Shown here in pieces: positions 57,985-64,000 of a stretch of DNA of 64,000 nt. Under the pieces are notes generated by a model. That model worked only from the letters and a program-made list of their open reading frames with translations, ran no database searches and was not told the DNA's origin. Made by a program: the position numbers and the translations under genes. The number at the start of each line of letters is the position of its first letter. Positions within the stretch are counted from its first letter, which is position 1. The DNA comes from Phocoena phocoena. Its lineage: Eukaryota; Chordata; Mammalia; Artiodactyla; Phocoenidae. The DNA lies in the NCBI RefSeq assembly GCF_963924675.1, contig NC_089234.1, positions 65,135,588 through 65,199,587 of the forward strand, written 5' to 3'.

Positions 57985-58170
57985 GAGCATTACTCTAGTG
58001 CTTTTATACGTCTTCCCTCGCTTAATCCTTATACCAACCTTATTGTGTTAACATGATTTACAGTTTATAAAAAATAAAAGTTCAGAGAATTTTAATGTCC
58101 AGTGTCACATTGCTGCGTAATGGGAGGTGAAACATTGGCAGGTGGATTTGTTGGGTCCCATATCCATATC
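57985..58170 (+). repeat. MIR-type SINE
   Basis: 'gagcattactctagtgcttttatacgtcttccctcgcttaatccttataccaaccttattgtg' and 'gtgtcacattgctgcgtaatgggagg' follow the MIR order. Confidence 0.6.
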
Positions 58171-58585
58171 CATGCTTTTTTCTAAAAAGATGACTCTTCT
58201 ACACTTACATAAAAAAAAAAAAAAAATCTGTCTACCTAGTAAGTGTTACTGTATCATTTAGGGTTCTTCCCCATGATGTCCCTTGAGATATATTGCAGTC
58301 AGCTATATGCTCCCTCCTCTCCAAGGTAAAATTTGAGGTCCCTTCAGTGGTTACTTTTGGCTCTTTCCTTGTCAGAAACACTCTTCTTGAATACTCTGCA
58401 GTTTACTTTTTGGTACTTCCCCTCCATATGACACTCAGATTGGAAGGTAGTATTCCTGCATTGGCGCAGGTAGCATACTGGATTATGAGACTATCATCTC
58501 ACTTCCACAGGCACTTTATTAATTTGCCCTAATGATTTAGCTTTTCAAAGCCATGCCATAGTGTTCATTTCTATTGAACTTAATA
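58171..58585. other. Intron sequence, no clear feature
   Basis: A-run at 58,211-58,226; no element named. Confidence 0.45.
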
Positions 58586-58600
58586 TCAGTATATACTTTT

Positions 58601-58806
58601 TTTTTTTTTTTTTTTGCGGTACGCAGGCTTCTCACTGTTGCAGCCCCTCCCGCTGTGGAGCACAGGCTCCGGACGTGCAGGCTCAGCGGCCATGGCTCAC
58701 GGGCCCAGCCGCTCCATGGCATGTGGGATCTTCCCGGACTGGGGCACGAACCCGTGTCCCCTGCATCGGCAGGCAGACTCTCAACCACTGCGCCACCAGG
58801 GAGGCC
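58601..58806 (-). mobile_element. CHR-2-type SINE, full length
   Basis: T-run to 58615 then the SINE ending CCAGGGAGGCCC. The flanks CAGTATATACTTTT (58587-58600) and CAGTATCTACTTTT (58807-58820) are the target-site duplication with one mismatch. Confidence 0.95.
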
Positions 58807-59040
58807 CAGTATCTACTTTTTATGTATTAATAAGCTATTGAATTACATGCTTTAGCTATTTAATTATATCATTTATTTATTTTTTAGTTTTTGCTAATCT
58901 CCTGTTTTATCCTATGAAAAGAGCCTCCTTTGACAAGTCTCTGATTTTTGTGTCGTAAAATTTCTGTCACTGCAACTAAAAAGAATCAAAGTGTGGCTCT
59001 ACTCAAAGAAAGGGGATATTCCTAGAATAATAAAGCACTT

Positions 59041-59346
59041 TTTTTTTTAAAGACTTTTTATCGTCTTAATCCATGCCTTTCTTTTCTTTTCTTTTTAAAA
59101 TTTATTTATTTTTGGCTGCATTGGGTCTTCGTTTCTGTTGTGCGGTCTTTTCATTGTGGTCGCTTCTCTTGTGGCGCACAGGCTCTAGGTGTGCAGGCTT
59201 CAGTAGTTGTGGCACGTGGGCTCAGTAGTTGTGGCACACGGGCTTAGTTGCTCCATGGCATGTGGGATCTTCCTGGACCAGGGCTCGAACCCGTGTCCCC
59301 TGCATTGGCAGGTGGATTCTTAACCACTGCACCACTAGGGAAGTCC
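59041..59346 (-). mobile_element. Older CHR-1-type SINE, with extra tail sequence
   Basis: The SINE body is about 59,095-59,346, ending TAGGGAAGTCC. The exact duplication ATAAAGCACTT lies at 59030-59040 and 59347-59357. Between the left copy and the body's A-tail there are about 50 bases (59,041-59,094) that are not SINE and start with a T-run. Confidence 0.9.
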
Positions 59347-59359
59347 ATAAAGCACTTGG

Positions 59360-61580
59360 TAAAGTATTTAACATATGGAGTTTCTAACTCTTATGACTAC
59401 AGTATAATGTGGATATCAGTCTATATATATTACTCATCAAAATTGAGTAATTTGTCCAAGTTCATAAAGAAAGAAGTTTAGAAGAAATTTAAGTCTAACT
59501 CTGTTGTTTTTCTTTTTCTCCTATGTCATAATGGTAACAATGGATATATATTGGCCCAAAGGACTAACTAATCATGAAAAAAATAATAGAAGGGACTCAC
59601 TAGTATTTCTTAGCTGAACTTGCAAAGGTCTTATGCAATGCTTATACTAAAAGTGAGAGAGGTTAAAACCATTATATTACAATCTCTTAAATTAACATGC
59701 CTGTGAATAGCAAAACAAGTGAGATTTGCTTTCCATATCCAATTTTGAGAGATTATTTCCAAAAGCAGGTAGATCAACATTATATTATCAGGTACTTTAC
59801 TCAGCTAAAGGACATTAGAGTCTTCATTCTGCCCGGATGACCAACTGTCTGGGTTTGTCTGGGAAGGTATCATAAGTGGAGGAACTAAGCAATGTGTTTA
59901 TGCCAGTATAGAATTGCTGGAGGATACTATTACTAACTCTTGGTTCTAGAATGGGGGAAGAGAGTTAAAGCTGCACTTCATAGAGCTTCAGCAAGGATAC
60001 ATGGGTCTATTGTGCTTATAAACTTGATTTACTGGGAAATCAGATACCCCATCTCACCTTCCTTGACTCTGTTCAAAGGTAAACCCATTAATTACTATTG
60101 TCTCTCCCACATCAGCAATCCAGGTCCGTAGATGTTATAAGAGAGTGACTATCTGTAGAAACAAGGCAATTTACAACTAGAGTGTATGAGGAATGGGTCT
60201 CTTCATATTTCTCCCTCCAGATTTTTCCATCTTGAAGCAGAAAATAGACTATATTTCTTCCAGCCTTTTCACAATGCTGAGCATAGTACTCAGCGTAAAG
60301 TAGGCACCATACACGTTTGTTGATTAAAGGTTTAACTTGCTAATTTATTAGTCTCAGACGAAGTGTTTCTCTTTTCGTTCTCATCATTGTTCTCTGCAGA
60401 GAAACAGTGACAATGTGAATTTGTGACATAATAAGTGACAGGAATTTTCACACGTAATTTTAGCTCTTACTTCCTCATATGTTGAGAATTTTTATGCTAA
60501 ATGTATGTACAGTGTCAACACACAGATTATTCAGAGATGCTTTAAATTTCAAGATGATTCCCCCTCATCACTTAGCATACTACTTCTCACTGTCAACTGG
60601 TATGTGCTAAGGGAATGCAACTTAACTGTATTATTAATTTAAGTAAAACATAATTAGTAAGGTAAATCTCTGCCCAAAACCGCATAACACATTTCAGAGC
60701 CAAATATAAATGAGTTATGATTAGCCTGCTGTTCCCCTTTATTAGTACAGATTAATGGTATATTTGCTGTTGGTATAGAGATGCACATACATGTGTGTTT
60801 TCTAGGGGTTTTAGGATCATTTGTGAACTGCAAAGGGAACTTCGTATCTCACTGTCTTGAGGCAAAATCCCAGTATTTAATCGTTGTGAGAAATCAGGTT
60901 TGATTGGACAAATGTCAATTGATTAAAAAGCATGAGTACTATTTGTAGGCAAAACATTTAATGAGCTAAGTAACTTAGTTTCTCCATCAGTCAGCAGCAG
61001 ACATGTGTTCTCTTCAAGCAAGTATCGCAGTGTTTGTTCTCCTGCCATGGACCATCATCCAGACTGTGTGTAGCATTGTTGCCAAATAACAGTTTCAGAA
61101 ACATTCTTGACTAGAGGAAACACAGGGAGTAGCAATCCATTAATGAAGCAGATTCACATTGATTAATTACATTCCACTTCCTCTGTTCAGGCCTGCAGCA
61201 CAACTCTAGGAGGGAAAAAAATATGATGCAAGGAGGAGAAAAGCCCTCAAATTTTCAAGTCTGATTTATGATACTGCTCCCGCCTCTGAAAATCTAGTTT
61301 TTTTTTCTAATTTCAATTATTTGTTTCCTGCTTCCCTGACTAGGCTGTTCTAACACAACTTGGTTTTTGGCTTGTTGCCTGTATCATTCCCTTCTCAGCT
61401 TGTTCTCATTACAGAATTCTGCCTGATAGGAGTGAAGACCCTTGAAACTGGGAATCCAGACTATATAGAGCAAAACCTATTGCTGGCAATGGGCAGTTAG
61501 GAGACAACACAGGCTATTAACTTATGCTGTTGTTTTCTGGTAACCATCCCAGGGCACTGCATGCATGTCATTATTCACAA
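59360..61580. other. Intron sequence, low in recognisable repeats
   Basis: 60,255-60,330 has a faint MIR/L2 tail ('agcatagtactcagcgtaaagtaggcacc'). 60,700-61,250 shows no repeat I recognise. No exon with catenin resemblance. Confidence 0.45.
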
Positions 61581-61586
61581 GCAGGG

Positions 61587-63990
61587 TCACCATTCTAGTC
61601 CCTGATGGGATTTGTTTTTATCCAGAATTCGTAAGTAAGATAGCTGTAGAAGGTCCTGTGTAGTGAACTGGCCTTTAGGATGTTTTTGATGGCCTTGGCT
61701 CTTGGCACAGTCATGCCCTGTGTCCATAAGACAAAGTGCTTTAGGCCTGTGTGTGTGCACAAGGGTATAATTTGAAGTGTTAGTTTTAATGCCATTGCTT
61801 CCAAAGTTGAGGCATTGGGTAGGGTTGTGGTAGGGAAAGATAAGTGTAAAAAAAAAAAAAAGAAAAGTAAACAAAGCTACAAGAGCAGCAGTGGAAAGAG
61901 AGAAAAATTTTGTGCCTAAACTGGGAATAGTAGAGAAAAATTTGTTGCCTAAACCGAAAGAATAAAGTAAAGGAAAAAAAGAAATGAGAAAGAGCTCTAG
62001 AAAAGTAATTGTAACCAAATTTTGGAGGCCCTTTCTGAAGAGTTTGGGGTGTATTTTATAGATAATGGGACAATTGTGAAGGTTTTTGAGGAAGGGAAGT
62101 GACAAAATCAAAGATGTACTCTGGGAAAACCAATTTCTCTCAAGAAGGATAGGGTATTCGGGTAGTCTATCCAAGAGATAAAGTCCCAGTTGGGAGTGAT
62201 TGCAGAGTGGAAAGATGAAGTTAACATCAGAGACTTCCGGGTAGTAGTGACAAGATTACACAGCTAATTGGGTATTAGGGAACGGAAGAAGGAGGAATTC
62301 AAGATGACTATGGAATTTCATATATGGGTGACTAGGAGCATTAGGATTTCATTATGAGACATAGGAGAACAGAAAAAGGGCCAAGTCAGGAAGGAAAATA
62401 GTAAGTTTGATTTAAACTTGTTCAATCTGAAATATTAGTGGGATACATTTATAGTTATCTCCCATGGAGTGATTGATTGGAACATACAATAAAAAGTGGG
62501 GCTTAAAACACAGATTTATGTTTCATTCATGGGATTGGATGCTGTCACCAAAGGAGAGAGTGAAAAGATGGAACAGGAAACATCTAAGGACAAAACACTG
62601 AGAACACTTAGCTGGCAGTAAGGGCATCAAAATGGGGAAGAAAAGGAACAGTTAGAGAAGGAAGAAGTAAGGATTCAGACGCTGAAGGAGGTAGTTTCCA
62701 GACAAGAGGTGCCCAGTTATAACACGTGTGGCTGTGAGGTCAAGGATTGGCATGGTCCTGGGCAGCTATTTGAGGATTCTTAGCTTAAGGAGGTAGTCAC
62801 CAGGTTTGGTGACTGGAGTAGGAACTTTGACACAAGAGGGTATTGACTTAGGAGATCAAGGTAAGGGAGGAAGGTCCATTGGATGAATTTTATTCAATTA
62901 CTCCCTTTAGAAATATTTACTGATGATCTATTATGTGGTACGCAATGATCTAAGGTCTGTAAAATCAGCAGTGAGTAAGTCAGATCCAGTCCCTTCTTCC
63001 ATGGCCATCACTGTAGAGGGAGCATAAGGACGTAACTGACAGTGAGAGGTCGAAGTAGTTCCTATAAAGTCTGATGGATCAAGATTCAAAGCAACTTTGA
63101 GGGTTTGGAGAAGAGGGAAAAAATATTTGGGAAGTGAAAAGAAGGGGACGTAACCCACCCATCTATAGGCCAATAGCAGAGAAGTTTAGAAGGGAAAATA
63201 GGCCACCCTTTGAGAGGTCTGTAGGAGGTATCTTTAAGGGGCAATCAGATGTTAGAACAAATTGTTGAAAGGAATGTTCAGAAGATTTTGCTAGTGGTTT
63301 CCAGAGGGTATGGTGGAAGGCTTGTGAGTAGTTAAGTAGGGGTTTGAAACTGGATCAGATTAGATAATTTGCATAGCCTGATGAGTCCTGGGCTTCTTAA
63401 GGTGACTAAAATAAGCAGGGACAAAGGGTTTTATGGGATAAATCCTGTTGCTTCCTCAGACAGTGTGTGTGATGGGGATTCAGACCATCTACTGTGAGCA
63501 GGTAGATTTCAGTGGGTTTCGTCTTCAGATGTAGCTCTTATGATGTACAGATGAACAGTGTGGGTGCCCTCCCTGACCAACAGCCTGGTGAAAATTCACT
63601 TAGGTACGTTGGAATATGAAGGTAGAAGGGAAAGAAACAATGAAAGTAGTGAGATAGGTGAGAAGCGGTTAGAAGTCCTGCAGAATGGTTAAAAAATGTA
63701 AATGCCCTTAAAGGCTAAGCTGGTAAGAATACCCCACCCTCCATGGAAAAGTGAGGTATAAGGTGATGGAGAATGGCGGAGCCTATGGCTCTTTGGGTAT
63801 TTAAAGAATACAAATGGATTTCCTAAAGAAGTACTTTGATAGACTAGATCAGGCTTCCAGTGTGCCATTCCTGACCTAGAAGACCAATATTATTATACTT
63901 AATGTAAGAAGTAAGATTTGAACAGGAATTTATTACTGATTCAAATACACCTAGAACCTCTTGTCAGAAGAATGGAGGGAATAACACAAA
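61587..63990. repeat. Region of probable old repeat(s), unassigned
   Basis: 62,030-62,660 ('gataatgggacaattgtgaaggtttttgaggaagggaagtgacaaaatcaaagatg...agaggaattcaagatgact') recalls an old mammalian repeat with a 'gggaagtgacatgatc...aggatgactcccagg' consensus on the + strand. 62,880-63,010 ('gatgatctattatgtggtacgcaatgatctaaggtctg') is L2-like. The rest is not assigned. A 195-codon frame on the - strand (61587-62174) has no recognisable domain. Confidence 0.4.
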
Positions 63991-64000
63991 GATTTTCTGA

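Larger units (their letters stand above)
17858..64000 (+). other. CTNNA3: CTNNA3 intron (5' part, more than 46 kb)
   Basis: The intron runs off the right edge. I looked in the + strand for a VANLAC-type continuation and did not see one. Most of it is LINE-1, SINE and old repeat, as listed. LRRTM3 is known to be nested in a CTNNA3 intron in mammals, but nothing resembling a leucine-rich repeat protein is present here. Confidence 0.85.

Noticed and set aside
17858..64000. LRRTM3 nested in the CTNNA3 intron
   Set aside because: Known for the CTNNA3 locus in mammals, but no leucine-rich repeat coding sequence is seen on either strand. It is probably in another intron.
1..64000. Bacterial-type features, CRISPR arrays or prophage
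   Set aside because: The only regularly spaced repeats are microsatellites and small local duplications. Everything points to mammalian intron.

Overview
The window is nuclear DNA of a mammal, almost certainly a cetacean. Eight copies of a tRNA-Glu-derived SINE of the CHR-2 type start with GGGCTTCCCTGGTGGCGCAG. They sit among LINE-1 elements with the cetartiodactyl type of 5' UTR and 3' end. The species cannot be named from the sequence alone. Vertebrate genes here are split by large introns, so nearly all open reading frames in the window are retroelement remnants or chance.

One protein-coding gene is visible, on the + strand. Two consecutive internal exons (2545-2625 and 17705-17857) encode 27 + 51 residues of an alpha-catenin. 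Family-specific residues point to alpha-T-catenin, CTNNA3. The second exon covers the helix that binds vinculin in alpha-E-catenin. Both exons are whole numbers of codons in phase 0 and have good splice sites. The window therefore holds the end of one intron (1-2544), a complete 15,079-base intron (2626-17704) and at least 46 kb of the next one (17858-64000). No further exon was found.

The rest is intron, mostly layers of transposable elements. 5500-13019 is a near-full-length, broken LINE-1 on the - strand, with a GC-rich 5' UTR, ORF1 and ORF2 remnants and an 11-base target-site duplication. Its 5' end is duplicated in tandem, and a SINE sits in its ORF2. 28.6-32.6 kb is a pile of old LINE-1 pieces carrying four SINEs. 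33.1-35.8 kb has scrambled old LINE-1 pieces and a younger 5'-truncated LINE-1. 39.5-40.9 kb has a SINE and a LINE-1 3' end with a self-complementary microsatellite. 44.8-49.9 kb is a nested complex: an old LINE-1 in an inverted/sense (twin-priming) arrangement, split by a younger LINE-1 that seems to carry about 260 bases of 3'-transduced DNA, and by a SINE. 50-54.2 kb looks like very degenerate HAL1/L1-like sequence, followed by a LINE-1 3' end. Ancient MIR, L2, MER20 and MER5 copies lie between. The stretches 16.5-17.7, 21-23, 35.9-37.5, 55-56.5 and 59.4-61.6 kb are low in recognisable repeats.

I found no new biological system. The most informative observations are records of retrotransposition mechanisms: the tandem 5' end, the 3' transduction, the twin priming and a likely SINE tail transduction.
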